From positions 124,001-188,000 of the forward strand of contig JAGVSM010001651.1 in NCBI GenBank assembly GCA_022494885.1: a stretch of 64,000 nt of DNA. Reading direction: 5' to 3'. Both the position numbers and the translations under genes were made by a program. This DNA comes from Micrasema longulum. Its lineage: Eukaryota; Arthropoda; Insecta; Trichoptera; Brachycentridae. The notes under the pieces were generated by a model that was given only the letters and a program-made list of their open reading frames with translations, was not told the origin of the DNA and did no database searches. Below, piece after piece: positions 10,990-22,283 of this stretch (its first letter is position 1; the number at the start of each line of letters is the position of its first letter).

Positions 10990-11500
10990 ACGAGTGCGTG
11001 CGGAAAGAGGAATAGTGATGATGAGTGGTAATAACATACAAATAATAAGTGGTAATAAACTAAGTGTTTTTAATTTAATTTGAATTTATGTAGAGACCAA
11101 CCTAATAAATAACCACACAGTAAGTGCGTAAAATATTTATTTAAAATAATATTAATATTTATTAAATTAAAATGTGCTTAATTGATTTAAAAGTAACGAA
11201 CTTTGAAATATTTACAAAAGTAAAAAAATATGTTTTGAAAACACTATTTTACTGCAAACAGATAAATTTACGAATATCCTCCATGTAAAAAAACCTTTAG
11301 AAGTATTTTGACCCACTTTAAGGGTACTATTTCCACTTAGTGTTTTTCGTGGGTTGGATACGCAGTTATAACATTATATGAAAGGTACTTAGAAAGTCCT
11401 TATTCAGTTCGATTTGTTTAAATTATAATAAAAATAAAACGAGTCGACCGTTTTCAAATATGAATCTTTGCATTCTTATGAATATTTAAATTTATGGAGA
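10990..11500. other. AT-rich DNA, nothing recognised
   Basis: No open frame or repeat shared within the window was noticed. Confidence 0.5.
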
Positions 11501-11504
11501 CATT

Positions 11505-11640
11505 TTCACCGAGTCTAAAATAACTTACGATTTGAAAATGAGAATCATGTTGGCGTAGAGAGGGGTTCGAACCCCCGACCTCTGATTCGTGAGTCCGCAA
11601 CAATAGCCACAGAATTACAACCAGATTCAATAAGGAAGTT
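11505..11640 (-). repeat. tRNA-headed SINE (family SINE-C)
   Basis: Complemented, the head reads TCTGTGGCTATTGTTGCGGA, CTCACGAATCAGAGGTC, then a perfect box B GGTTCGAACCCC. The same head with its own body occurs at 31.5 kb (+) and 48.5 kb (-). The acceptor and T stems do not pair as a functional tRNA should, so a SINE is the better reading. Confidence 0.6.
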
Positions 11641-11644
11641 CAGT

Positions 11645-12525
11645 GGGTTTAAAAAATAAATAAATTAGTAGACCATTAAACTAAGCTGATAAAATATTTT
11701 TTTAATTTTTATGTATCGTATTATCAGCGCTATGATTTTTTAAGTTTTGTATCCTGACATTAAGCCGCGTGCGGCGTCTTAAGTTATTTTCCGCTTCTTC
11801 TTGGCTAGTTTTACCAATAGATCCGTAGACGGTCAGTAAACTGGAAATCTTTGACAACTCTCCTATAATTGGTTGATTTATATGAACTAGTGGCGTAGTT
11901 CAAAGTAGATCGTTTTTATTGAAATATGTTTTTCGTACATTTTTGAGAAATTTTGCCGCATAATATAATGCGCTAATGTTTACCGCGCGAAAGAAAACAT
12001 TTTTTGCACCCACTTTTCCGTAAAGCCGAAGTTCATCATTGTGAGATTTAAATATCTACTAAATGTAAAATATTAAAAATATGTTTGTTAATATTTTTTT
12101 TGCATAAAAGCGAAAATGGTAATTATTCAAAGGTTTACATAGTAAATAAATATTGCAACCCTTCAGTCTAAGCGTTTTTCTTACATGAACATTGTCTAAC
12201 AAAGGATACGTAAGATTGATTACAAGTTGGTTTAAGTTTTGTATGTATTGAAGTATGTATTAAGTTTTCTTAACAAGTGAACAAGTCAAAGTTTAAATCG
12301 ATTAAGATAAATTTTCTTAAAAGTTTGTATAAAAGCTAAAAATAGTGTTTTCCGTTTTTTGTTTGGTATTTTATCAATTTATTTATTATATTGAATCAAA
12401 TTGATAAATTGTTGGATTTTTTTTCCAACAAGTTATTTATAAAAGCTAAAAATCGTTTTAAAATTGAATAATGAAGTCAGAAATTGTTCAGGTACGTAAA
12501 ATGCAAATTTGTTAAACAAATGCAG
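11645..12525. other. AT-rich DNA, nothing recognised
   Basis: Includes a GC-richer stretch near 11760-11870 without an open frame. No gene or known repeat is called. Confidence 0.45.
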
Positions 12526-12529
12526 CGTA

Positions 12530-12605
12530 CTTAGATCATTTGTTACATGAAGATAAGGTAATTAGTGCTACGCTTTAGAAGCTAGTCTAGATACAAATAA
12601 ATAAT
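12530..12605 (-). repeat. SINE-A body fragment
   Basis: GATCATTTGTTACATGAAG, then GGTAATTAGTGCTACGCTT and ACTAGT-like bases match the complemented SINE-A body seen intact at 16.98-17.05 kb. Confidence 0.5.
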
Positions 12606-12744
12606 GCAGTTTAAACAACCCTTAAAACCAATACTTTTTAAATCTGTATTCAGGTCCACTCTGCCAGGATTCAAACCCAACACCTCAAAAATGGTCCGAA
12701 ATGGTAGTTTTGGAGTAAGTTTGCAAAAATAATCAGAATGCCAT

Positions 12745-12925
12745 TGTTATTTCTGAAAATATTTAAAACTAGATGGAATAAATGAGTGGATTTTAAGTTT
12801 TGTCTTTGTTTTTAAAAATAAACGTTAGGTTCGTAAAAATGCTGGTGGGTGTTACTGCTTCTTTGTAAAAAAACGGTTGTTTTCAGTTGTGCCACTGTTA
12901 TTCCCGGGGCGCAATACGTTTACTG
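12745..12925 (+). repeat. Repeat shared with 23.40-23.60 kb
   Basis: ATATTTAAAACTAGATGG (about 12758) and GTTGTGCCACTGTTATTCCC (about 12888) occur in the same order, complemented, at 23405-23600. It looks like the 5-prime part of a longer composite repeat that also occurs near 49.2-49.5 kb. Confidence 0.5.
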
Positions 12926-12929
12926 CAAA

Positions 12930-14735
12930 TGTTTTTTTAAGAAGTTTTCTACTGTTCCCGAAGTTATCTTTAAGAACATTTTCCATAGAAATTAAACAAC
13001 AAAACGGTTTCTTTTCTGATGATGAGTAACACGAGCTTCCATGCTTAAATCAGTTTATTATACATATTAATTTATAGAGTAGGACCTCAGGGGGTTTGAA
13101 TATATTATGGCCATATTATACAACGTAAATTACGGCTAGTTTTTGCTGTTCGTAAGAGTGCACTGCTCTTGATATTAATCTGCATGTTCCCTTATTAGCA
13201 TACAACTTAGTCTGAAGTACGATCTTTAAACTGCGAGATAAAAGTATAAGCAGTAGCGTGCGCTGATTTTTATGTGGGTAAGTAATACTTAAACTACGTA
13301 GTTATTAAAAAAAATGATACCTGCTGAGCCTCTATTTAAGAAGCTTGTCTTCAAGTAGGAAAGAGGGAATATTCATTATGAAAAAAAAAATATAGTAAAA
13401 ATAGAAAGAAGAGCAAATATGGAAGGAAGTTATGAAAAATACACAATACCCAGATCAATTGAGAAAAAATATTTCTTGGTTTTTTACCATACAACCGGTG
13501 GGAGTCGAAACGCGACGCTAGTTTCACAGTTAGCTATGAAATATCAAATATTAATCCTGTAACTCTTATGATTTTATAAACAAAATATAAGAATAAAATT
13601 GCAAAAATCTAACATATTACAATAATATCAAAGTAGTCGATTTTATTATGTAAGTATTACCCTAAATGGGTGAATTAAATTATAATATGTATTTAAACAT
13701 AGTGAAAATATGATTTTTTGCAGCAAAGAAAGAAAAAATACATTAAAAAAAAAACAGTTTCAAAATTGAAGTTTTTTATTTTTTTCTGTAGCTGAAATGA
13801 TCGTGGTTAATGTGTGTTGAAAAAATATATTCATTTCAATGTATGTTTCATTTGAAATAATCAACTTATGAAGTGAAATCAACAGTAAAAAAAAAAAGCT
13901 ACTCTTCGCAAATAATACATTTAAAAAATAATTTGCAATAAATGAATTAATTCGTAACTGTGCGCTACTGTTCAAAACGACTAGATTAACAGGGTTTCGA
14001 ACGTACATAATATACGACCAAGTTAAGGGGAAATATAATTATTATTAATTTAAACAACAATTTTTAAATAATCTGGTGGTATTATTTTATTTTATTCCAA
14101 ACTATATAATTAGTACAAAAACACGAGGAAAATTTTGGTGACAATGTCTTTTTAAAAACAGTTGTTTTACTAAGAACTGCTTTTCCCAAAACTTCTCTGT
14201 AAAATTTTAACTACATATTTCATTCAACGTTGCCGGATATAAATTCATCTTACCGAAATCCTTTTAGTGTTCGCAATGTAAAATATCAAAAAAATAATAA
14301 AACTGACTTTGCATGATTTAGTTTCTGAGAAACGAATAAAACAATGAAGCATTAAAAAGGGTAATAAAATACCTATTAAATAAACGATGACTTTGTTCAG
14401 CTGCAGACCTGGCATTTTCTAGTTTTCAAATGCAATAACACGGCAATATATCAAGATTCAGGGGGCTGACTCGTGGAGTACTAACCTGGCTTGGCCAGAT
14501 GCAGATAATGCAAGTAATAAGTGCATTCTCGATTCCAGATTGTTTCTAGAATGTTCCACGTTTTGTGGCGTCCATTGTTTGCCAGAAAGCAGAATGCTTT
14601 CCTGCTATTCATTTATGACTATTACCATATTGTATTTATGTTACGCAAGCTCATAGAAGGCAAACAGCGTGTTTTAAGAGAGGCAATAACTATAGCGGAT
14701 AAATGAATATATTAGTATCAATGTTTTAAGCTTAA
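12930..14735. other. AT-rich DNA, nothing recognised
   Basis: Short frames at 13760-14008 (-) and 14521-14706 (+) have no family features. A possible decayed SINE head (GGTGGGAGTCGAAACGC near 13500) is too weak to call. Confidence 0.4.
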
Positions 14736-14737
14736 CA

Positions 14738-15022
14738 GATTACGGAAGTCTAGGCATTTACAAAGCTTATGACCTGTCATTGGCTGGTTCAAGTGGCCAC
14801 TTTACACACTGTGTAACATTCACCATTTTGCCTATGTTTGAACAAAGAGGCCACTTAAACAAGCCAATGTCAGGTCATAAGCCCTGTTAATGCCTTGAAA
14901 TCCATATTCCCTTATTTAAGGTAGTCTCCATCCCTGTTGTAATTTGTTTATCTCAATGACTTCCGAGGGGGTGAAATCCAGTCTTTTGTCTAAGAACATT
15001 TGGACAAACTCAAATATTGTAA
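14738..15022. repeat. FR repeat, inverted pair
   Basis: A complemented copy (14742-14845: GGAAGTCTAGGCATTTACA to GCCTATGTTTGAAC) is followed at once by a forward copy (14846-15022: GAGGCCACTTAAACAAGCC to GGACAAACTCAAATATTGT). The central part is deleted relative to the clean inverted pair at 39.5-40.0 kb. Confidence 0.75.
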
Positions 15023-15024
15023 TG

Positions 15025-15630
15025 TTTTAAGCCATGATAATTCTGATTAATATATTTAATTTAAAACATAGCTTTTTTCCAAAAAAACAATAAAATATCC
15101 ATTAACCTATTAGGCCAAGAGCCGTGTGTTGAGTTGGGACACAACATAATGTAAAGTGGATGCATGCGTCTTATTGAAGAATACTAAAAAAAAAAACATT
15201 AAATACACATAAAATTCAATAAACATCTGGACAACACGCTTAATAATATTTAAATCTATGCAATTTTTTGCACCGGTCTCTTGCAATGGTCTCTTCCCTC
15301 AGAAAAAATCCAAACTTGTGCCGTATGTGGCCAAACATATAATATAACAAACTAAATATTTCAGTCAACCCCTTCCAAAATTCACCTAGTCCGATTTTTA
15401 AGTAAAATTATTGAGTGCTATTTTATGGTTTATAAAAGGAGACACCTTAAGCTTAACGAAAAGTTTCCAAAACCAGTATTTTACAGTCCTGGAAATACTA
15501 AAGGCTGAAAAACATCGTTCAATTCTAAAACGCATCTTTTCCGTCTGCACATCATTTCCAAATAATAAATCCTTTTTCATTTTGAGATAAGATATTTTGT
15601 TTTATTTTGTCCTTATTATTTGTTATAATC
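15025..15630. other. AT-rich DNA, nothing recognised
   Basis: No gene is supported. A 60-codon minus-strand frame at 15398-15580 has no recognisable features. Confidence 0.45.
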
Positions 15631-15633
15631 TAT

Positions 15634-15770
15634 TCTAATATTATAAATGCGAAAGTATGTTTGTTTGTTTGTATGTCTTTCATGTGTCAACGAAGCAACC
15701 AATAGACTCGACTTTTTGCACAAAAATGGCCGACAATATGGGTAAAAGTAACACAAACTTGGTAAATACT
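15634..15770 (+). repeat. Insect interspersed-repeat start motif
   Basis: TCTAATATTATAAATGCGAA, followed by TGTTTGTTTGTATGT, is a motif I know as the beginning of common non-autonomous elements in many insect genomes, possibly Helitron-related. Its far end was not identified; it runs into the CR1-like LINE tail. Confidence 0.35.
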
Positions 15771-15789
15771 GGCCTATAAAATGGCCCTC

Positions 15790-16350
15790 TCACTTCTGTT
15801 TAATGTACTTCATAGTCCTAACGCTCCTATATACCTGCGTAAAAAATTTCAACGCTTATCAGTTCACGGTTAACCTCTTTGTTTTAATTCTCAAGGCACT
15901 TTCTTAATACCCATCCACAATTCCTCTTTCTTCTCTAACTCATATAGTATCCATGCGGCTCGACTGTGGAATCATCTCCCATCCACCATCAAAGATGTTA
16001 CTTCATTATCTCTGTTTAAATCACGTCTGAAGAAACATCTTCTTTCTCTTCCTTAATCTCTCCTCCTTTTCTTTTTCCTCTTTTTTTCCTTTTTCCTATT
16101 GAATAATAATTTTGATTTAAGGTAATTTATAAACAATTACGTTTATTTCTATTTTGATATATCTTTAGCTTTTTAATCTTTTTTTTCTATTGAATATGTT
16201 CTGTAATTTGAATTATAAAAATAAAACTTTTATTTTATTGGTTGGTTGGAAGAAATTGCCATTTGGTAATAAGCCCGCCAATGTACAAATAACATTATGT
16301 ACAAAAAGTTAAATAAAATAAATAAATAAAAAAGTACACTCAATAATGTT
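15790..16350 (+). pseudogene. CR1-like LINE, C-terminal end of reverse transcriptase
   Basis: Frame ending at the TAA at 16054-16056 reads through the classic C-terminal block of CR1-type LINEs: a Y/H-x-A-ARLWNHLPSTIKD core (about 15950-15995) followed by SLFKSRLKKHLL (16012-16044). One in-frame stop lies at about 15870. No palm or endonuclease sequence precedes it, so the copy is 5-prime truncated, as usual for LINEs. After the stop comes a T-rich 3-prime UTR ending in GCCATTTGGTAATAAGCCCG and an (AAAT)n tail near 16320. Two further copies of the family lie at 10.4 and 23.7 kb, both inverted. Inactive. Confidence 0.75.
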
Positions 16351-16354
16351 GAAG

Positions 16355-16910
16355 TATAAAACAATGAGCAACATTATTTTTAATGAAATAGGCTGTCAAA
16401 AAGAATCAATGGGATATTATTTCATTAAATTTCTATGATTGACTTGTTTTATCTATGGTGAATTTGGTTTGCTTTTCATTTTGGTTTTGTAGCAAGATTT
16501 TTGATTTGAGAACACTTTAACGATGCTACGTCACCATAGACTAACGGATCACCGTATTTATTTTTCAGCGGTAGTCCGAAGACCAAGCTACTTTCAATCC
16601 CGATTAAATATATCATTCCATCGAGAAAACTCTTATTGATAAACAAAAACTTATTCCACGTGAGTGATGTCACGGGTAAAAGCTAATAAAATATAAAGTA
16701 AACGTATTTATATTTTCTTATCTTAAAAAATATTTAAAGAAAAACATAATTATTCATCTTATACCTAAAATGCATCGTGTACTCAAAACAAAAGTAAAGT
16801 TGTCCTTAATATACATTAAAAAAAATAAAAAATCTATTCTATTAAATTGAGAAGTGTTTTTTTGTCAACTTTTTGTTAAATTTCATTTCATTAGAAAAAA
16901 TATTCCAAAA
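16355..16910. other. AT-rich DNA, nothing recognised
   Basis: A 65-codon minus-strand frame at 16476-16673 is not recognised and has no support from neighbours. Confidence 0.45.
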
Positions 16911-16914
16911 TTTA

Positions 16915-17172
16915 TCATCATTCCCTTTCGGCGCCTAACGGCGTAAAAGGCACTGCATTGTTGCACCAATTTCAACGTATCTTGATCTTTTTTGGTTAAA
17001 TGAAGGTAAGATGATCAGTCTTACGCTTCACGTACTAGTCCATGGACTATGAAATATTCCAGTAAGAAAACGCCATTTAAAATAAATATTTCATATCAAC
17101 CATGTCGGGAATCGTACTCGAGACCTCTTGCATGGTAGGCAAACGCGCTGACCATTACACCACGAGGCCGAA
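16915..17172 (-). repeat. SINE-A, near full-length copy
   Basis: Complemented, it has a tRNA-like head (GGCCTCGTGGTGTAATGGTC, GCGTTTGCCTACCATGCAAG, box B-like GTACGATTCCCGAC), a linker with ATGAAATATTTATTTTAAA, the body TAGTCCATGGACTAGTACGT and GTAAGACTGATCATCTTACC, then GCACCAATTT-complement bases and CGGAAAGGGAATGATGA as the 3-prime end. It is RNA-polymerase-III type and depends on a LINE for movement. It is the best minus-strand reference for the family. Confidence 0.8.
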
Positions 17173-17199
17173 AAATATTCCAAACTCTATACTTACACC

Positions 17200-17640
17200 C
17201 TAAAACAATAATAATAATATTATTTTTTTATTAATCATAATAAACAATGTCAAACATACAAAAATAATAACAAAGGTATAAAGTCAAATGGAGGACTAGC
17301 AATCACTTAGTGTAACCAAAAATAATTTTTAAAAAATTGATTTAATTTTTTTTTGTCACAGTCAACAATTGAATTGTTGAATCTTCCAAATATTTTTAAT
17401 TTAAAAAAAGTGAAAATGTTTCCTTAATTTTTTTGGGGAACTTATTATAAATTTTTACTGCCATGCATACGGGCCCCTATTTGTGTAAATGATTGTTTCG
17501 GTAATACAATTTTCAATTTGCTTTTATTCTGGGTGTTATGAAAGTGGCTTTTTTCTTGTGTAGCAAAACATTTTTTGAGAATATTTCAAAACAAAGCGAA
17601 ATGGACTTAATGAGCTTAATTAATAAGCGACTCATTATAA
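17200..17640. other. AT-rich DNA, nothing recognised
   Basis: No gene or shared repeat was noticed. Confidence 0.45.
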
Positions 17641-17650
17641 AATTACTTAT

Positions 17651-17712
17651 TAATTAATTTTTACGTCTACCGGTTTCGAGAAATACTCGTCTTTTCGTCA
17701 GGATATTAATTA
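17651..17712 (-). ncRNA. Hammerhead-ribozyme-like motif H2
   Basis: On the minus strand the order is TAATTAAT (17712-17705), CTGACGA (17701-17695), a weakened stem II, GAAA (17677-17674), CCGG, then TA as the NUH position, and ATTAATTA (17658-17651). The two flanking octamers are exact complements and can form an outer stem I. CTGANGA and GAAA are the invariant hammerhead cores; ACCGGT is the self-complementary stem III known from dimer-acting hammerheads. One extra base sits between CTGACGA and stem II, and stem II itself has mismatches, so activity of this copy is doubtful. Confidence 0.5.
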
Positions 17713-17719
17713 CTCTATC

Positions 17720-18315
17720 TTGCAAAGTCCACTTTACTCCTGTATAATATTAGTTGGCATAAACAAGCCTAGGTCTTAGACGACAGCTATTAAGTGGAGG
17801 GCTAGTGCTTTTATATCTATTGACTAAATCTCCTACTGCATACCCAAGTTCTTTAAGTAGGGGGCTATTAGATAAGGGGTGAGTGCTCTTACATCCTTAG
17901 GTTTAATCAATGGTCCACCAAAGACACAGCTTCATAAGACATCAAATTCACATAACATGTTTAAGGTGTTTCATCATCTGCACTCAGAGACTATATCTAG
18001 AAAGGTGTTTATTCAATCTGCAGTGCCCTGTAAGGACTCTAGTGATAACCTTTACTTGGTTTCGGCTAAGATTTTTTTTTAACTTTCCAAAAAAGAGACT
18101 AGCTCGTGTGCTTGGGGAGTGACTTACACATAGTTTTATATTTAGATTTTATTTTTTACTTTTATTTTTTATACATTAAACCCAAAACATTTACAATGCA
18201 CATTTGCTTATATAATACATAATAAAGTTTATGAATAAAAATAAAAGGTTACAAATTAGGTTGATAAAAACATGTTTAAAATAGTAAAGCAGAAGTTATT
18301 CAAAAATTCCTAATT
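17720..18315. other. Region downstream of H2, unassigned
   Basis: Contains a less AT-rich stretch (17750-18125) with two overlapping short open frames, neither recognisable. It may belong to the same repeat as H2, because TGCAAA-type bases after the motif loosely match the 44.9 and 48.8 kb copies. Confidence 0.3.
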
Positions 18316-18317
18316 TA

Positions 18318-18482
18318 CTTGTTTTTCTTCTTCTTCTTCAGCCTTGTTTTCTCCACTGCTGGATAAAGGCCTCTTCCAAACGTCTCTATTCCTTCCTATC
18401 ACCCGCTTTCACCACGTTTTACCGGCAAAAGAGGCAATGTCTTCGACCCATATTTTTTGTGGCCTTCCAACACTTTTTTTAT
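18318..18482 (-). pseudogene. RTE-like LINE 3-prime tail
   Basis: The plus strand reads (TTC)n, then CAGCC, TCCACTGCTGGATAAAGGCC, TTCCTTC and ATGTCTTCGACCCAT, GTGGCCTTCCAACAC. This is the complemented 3-prime end typical of RTE-type LINEs of insects, parallel to the one at 59.35 kb (CAGCCGTCTCTTGTCCAATG...AGGCCTCC). Only the last codons and the trinucleotide tail remain. Confidence 0.6.
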
Positions 18483-18484
18483 TT

Positions 18485-19300
18485 ACTTATTACAAAGTGT
18501 AATTTAATATATCTGAAATAATGAAAGAGAAATAAGAAATTAAACGCACATACACATATTTATATTAATAATATAGAAAGGCTATTCCATCACTATAATA
18601 ATTTAGTAGCAAGGAATTGACTAATTAAAACATTGATTTAACTGGTAATTTATTACATTGTACTAGACATAATTTTTAATTTAATAATTCTTAGTACTAT
18701 TTTTAGTATTTTGATTAGTAATAAATAAGTTTTTTGGCGTGTGTAAAAAATATATCTATACAATTTCTAATTCGTTTAATTAGTTTACTAATATAGTCTT
18801 TCCATTTTTAATTATGGTCTATTTTTACACCAGATTTAAATTCTTAATCTAATATTAAGTTCACTGCCAGCGAGCAGACTGCAGAGGAGCAGGGACTGAC
18901 GTCAGCAGGGCCCAGGAGATGAAGAAAAAAATGACGACCGTCTTCACTGATTGTGTCGTGTTGACGACCGCCAAAAGACGTGTTGTGTTTTTGAACACCA
19001 CAATATAAATCATCAACGTATGATCATGTTTGCATTGTCATTACTACTAAAATTTAAAATTATTGGCCAAATAATGAATTTCAGCATTTGTATTCAGGAT
19101 AAATCGGGTCTCAGAAAATTGTAATTGAAAGCATTGTAATTTATGTCCAGGAATTATATCCTTAACAGAAATACCGAGACGCTGACAATAGGGTCTCCAT
19201 AGATTAGCTCAACTGTCTGGACTGTCTGGTCGCAACAATCCGTAGTTTAAGTAAGTCCTCCTAATGTCGTGCTCTTTTCGGATTTTATTTTTATTAATAT
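18485..19300. other. AT-rich DNA with one GC-richer island
   Basis: 18865-19010 is GC-richer (GCCAGCGAGCAGACTGCAGA and repeated TGACGACCG). It carries no open frame. It may be a conserved non-coding element or repeat remnant. Confidence 0.3.
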
Positions 19301-19556
19301 ATCGTCGTTGCACACCAAGTATGGGCCGTGTGACTAGGAGCACATTCTGAGAAAATCGATAAAAACAATAAAAAAAACTAAACCGAAAATAACAATTCTG
19401 TGTATCGACGAAGTAGGAAAAATACAGTTTTTTTCAATAAAGTAATATTTTTATTTAAAATATTAACTACTTTATGCCAAAAAGTCGCATTTTGATTATT
19501 TTCTCAAAATGTGCTCCGAGTCACATGGCCCATATTTGATGTACAACGAGGATATG
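19301..19556. mobile_element. MITE with about 54-bp terminal inverted repeats
   Basis: The left end reads ATATCGTCGTTGCACACCAA then TGGGCCGTGTGACTAGGAGC and ACATTCTGAGAAAAT. The right end, complemented, reads ATATCCTCGTTGTACATCAA, TGGGCCATGTGACTCGGAGC and ACATTTTGAGAAAAT. The interior is AT-rich and non-coding. Flanking ATAT on both sides may be a TA-type target duplication or part of the palindromic ends. Superfamily not assigned; Tc1/mariner-like is possible. Confidence 0.75.
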
Positions 19557-20574
19557 AAGCATTAACTTTGTGGTCAAGCATTTTTTATTTATTTAGAAAA
19601 TAATTATTTTAAAAAGCTGCAAATGCTTTTTACTAGATTTATGACAAATATTGTCATTGAATTAGTCGTTTGTTAAAAATATTTTGTTTTTGGTAGAAGC
19701 CTCTTAGGATCTGGACTTCGAATCTGACTTCTTTTTTATACTAGCAATATATAAGTCAAGAAACAAAGACACGGTTTGATGCAAAAAAGAAATTGGTTTT
19801 TTAATTTTTGGAATTTAAAATATGTTCACTTTTATAATAGTTTTGAGTAAATGTTTGTGCAAAAAATGTTTACTAAATTGATTTTTTTTTTTTTTGGTAT
19901 ACTGAATAAAAAATTTTTTTTCATTCAAAACTAGTTTAAGAGTGCTTTTCTCAAGGGAAATATGTTCTAACGAGGACTGCAGAGTGTTATTCTTATTTAT
20001 TTACTTTTTATATTTATTAGTTGGCTTGTTAAAGGTAAACTGCGTATTTTATTATTTAGTTATCGTTCAATTTGTTGGGGTAATTTTTAAATTTTTATTT
20101 CAATGTAGATATTTAATAATAAGAAGCAACAAATTTTAACAATATTTAAAATAAGAAAAGCAATCAGGAAATTTAAAGCATTTATTTAAATAAATAAATA
20201 CAAAATAAATGGAATAAAATTAATATCTAGAAAGGTTGTGTTTTTTTACTGTCATAATTCATCATTTTCCTATCCGCATCTAAAAGTACATTGCGTATAT
20301 TTAAAAAAGTAAAGGTGATTGTTGAAATAAGTAAAAATACGACACAAAATGCCGAACGCTCTTAAAGTGGAACGAAAGATCTGCTTTTGCTTGTCAATAG
20401 TCCGGTTTTTCCTGTATGAGTTTCCATCACCAAATCCTCACACTATATTCAAAAAATTAGAAGGAACACACATTTTGCAGTTACTTTAAGCCTTGTACAT
20501 AATAAGCAAGGCAAAAAAAAGCAACTCCTTTATTAAAAAAAAAAATAGTTCATGGAGCGCTGCATTACGATATG

Positions 20575-20660
20575 AACCACAACTTATATTGATGTATGTT
20601 TGTTATATGAAGGTGATCAGTCTTACGCTTCAGTTGCCTGTCAACATACAAAACCGCTGA
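20575..20660 (-). repeat. SINE-A body fragment
   Basis: TATATGAAGGTGATCAGTCT and TACGCTTCAGTTGCCTG match the complemented SINE-A body. Confidence 0.5.
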
Positions 20661-20669
20661 GAATCATAC

Positions 20670-21330
20670 GTTTTGCCAGTTTTGATTTCTTTAGTTCCTT
20701 CAAATGCTTTTTTTCTTAGGACCTTTTCAGTGTACAATACAAATTTTAAAGACACAGACTACCCAAACATCACTCTGTTCCGCTCTTTTTTGCTAACTTT
20801 GTTTACTTTGTGGAAATCTGTTATTGGTTCTGAGTTTATACACTATATCTGTTTGTTTAATTTTAATATGTATGTAGAACTGTTGGTTTCCCAAATAAAA
20901 TAATATAATATGAAATCAAACAATAAAAAAAATGAATTAAAAAAAAAAAAACTAATAAAAACAATAAATAAAAAAAACAAGATTTTCATATTTTAAAATA
21001 TAACTTATTTTTTTAAACATTTTTTTGTATTTTTTAAAAACATATTTATTATTTTTATAAATAACTAAGACAAAAAGGGTAATTCTAGATTAATGCTGTA
21101 TTTTATAAAAAATAATTAAATACTGCCTGCCTCAGAACAAATATTTACAAATACTTGGTGAGTAAAGACAGTGTCTAATATGTTTCCATCCATTTTAAAA
21201 TACTTGATTGTGTTAGATAACTTTCTCACTGTTTTCGTTAACAAAACATATGGTATACTTATATTATTTACTAAAATAAACGCATGGTATACTTGTATTA
21301 TTTACCATAAACGTCAATTTTAACGAAGAT
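20670..21330. other. AT-rich DNA, nothing recognised
   Basis: A 76-codon plus frame at 20673-20903 is T/F-rich and unrecognised. Long A runs follow. Confidence 0.4.
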
Positions 21331-21334
21331 TATA

Positions 21335-21490
21335 AAACAAAAATTGGCAATTTTTAAACGCCAATCTTTGGCACTGAACTTACTTACACTAACACGATCA
21401 TTTAAATGAATATTTCATTTTGTGAATCAAAACTCGAGGCCTCTTACACGATAGGCAAACGCGCTGACCATTAGATCAGAAGGCGGTTTT
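21335..21490 (-). repeat. SINE-A copy, diverged
   Basis: The head is clear when complemented: TGATCTAATGGTCAGCGCGT, TTGCCTATCGTGTAAGAGGC, a broken box B, then AAATATTCATTTAAATGA. Body sequence to the left is decayed. Confidence 0.6.
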
Positions 21491-22077
21491 TTATCGTGCT
21501 TGGTACTATAATGAGTAACCATACCCCATATATAGTTCGATTGTACCGGTCGGTAAAATCTCGATACGCCGGCCATTCTGAGATAAAACTAAACTAGAAG
21601 GAAGAGTAATGATCCTGCAGAGAGGTTCTTCCCATCTTTGTTGAGGATAATAATGGTGTAATCTTAGCTTTATTTTGAGATATTGAGATATTGAGATCCT
21701 TTTCCCATTGGTAACTATGGGAAACTACCAATTTGAACCAAAGCTGTTCACGGTTCGTATAATTAATAATTAGCTTTGAAATTAGAAAAAACCTTTAAAA
21801 AAACAAAAATAAATAGGTATGAACATAGTTCTAATGACAAAATTTAATGACATGTTCTTATGAATACGATGAAATTATTTTTTTTTTTGGTAGGGTAACA
21901 GTATTACGAAAATATTTTTTTTCCGTCATGATTTGCTTTATTGTTGAGAAAAAAACTACAAATAAAAGGCTTTAGTGGTCGTTAGCTGGAACATTATCCC
22001 ATTTCAGCACCTAAGGATGCATAGAAAACTGAATTGATAAACTAGTGGCAGCGTATTTTCATCTATTTGTATTTATA

Positions 22078-22212
22078 AATTGCACCACAACAGGCCAAAA
22101 GGCCCAATTACAGTGGTGAATTACAGCGAAGAATACCCAGACTTTAGAAAAACCAATTTATTTTATTTTGTTCTCTCTGGCAATCGAGCCCGGAACCTGA
22201 GTTACGTATAAC
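22078..22212 (-). repeat. SINE-B copy
   Basis: GCACCACAACAGGCCAAAAG, CCCAATTACAGTGGTGAATT and TACCCAGACTTTAGAAAAA precede a decayed head with CAATCGAGCCCGGAACCTGA (complement of box B). The 48.97-49.14 kb copy has the same order. Confidence 0.7.
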
Positions 22213-22223
22213 AACGTCAGTAG

Positions 22224-22283
22224 TTCTGAGGAAGTTTAAGTCCTGATGATGAGAAAGTAATCTCGAAACCGGTCGACTCAGAA
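22224..22283 (+). ncRNA. Hammerhead-ribozyme-like motif H1 (best copy)
   Basis: Order on the plus strand: TTCTGA (22224-22229), a 10-nt internal loop, GTC (22240-22242), CTGATGA (22243-22249), T, GAGA-AAGTAA-TCTC (22251-22264), GAAA (22265-22268), CCGG, TC ending the GTC cleavage triplet (22272-22274), GAC (22275-22277), TCAGAA (22278-22283). CTGATGA and GAAA match the invariant core exactly. GTC pairs with GAC and TTCTGA with TCAGAA as stem I. Stem III is the six-base palindrome ACCGGT, which has no loop and would need a second copy in trans, as known for retroelement hammerheads. One extra T lies between the core and stem II; this is the main reason for caution. Confidence 0.6.

Noticed and set aside
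17879..18122. Two overlapping short plus-strand frames
   Set aside because: No domain, no splice context, and two frames open at once, as expected for a chance or repeat-derived stretch.
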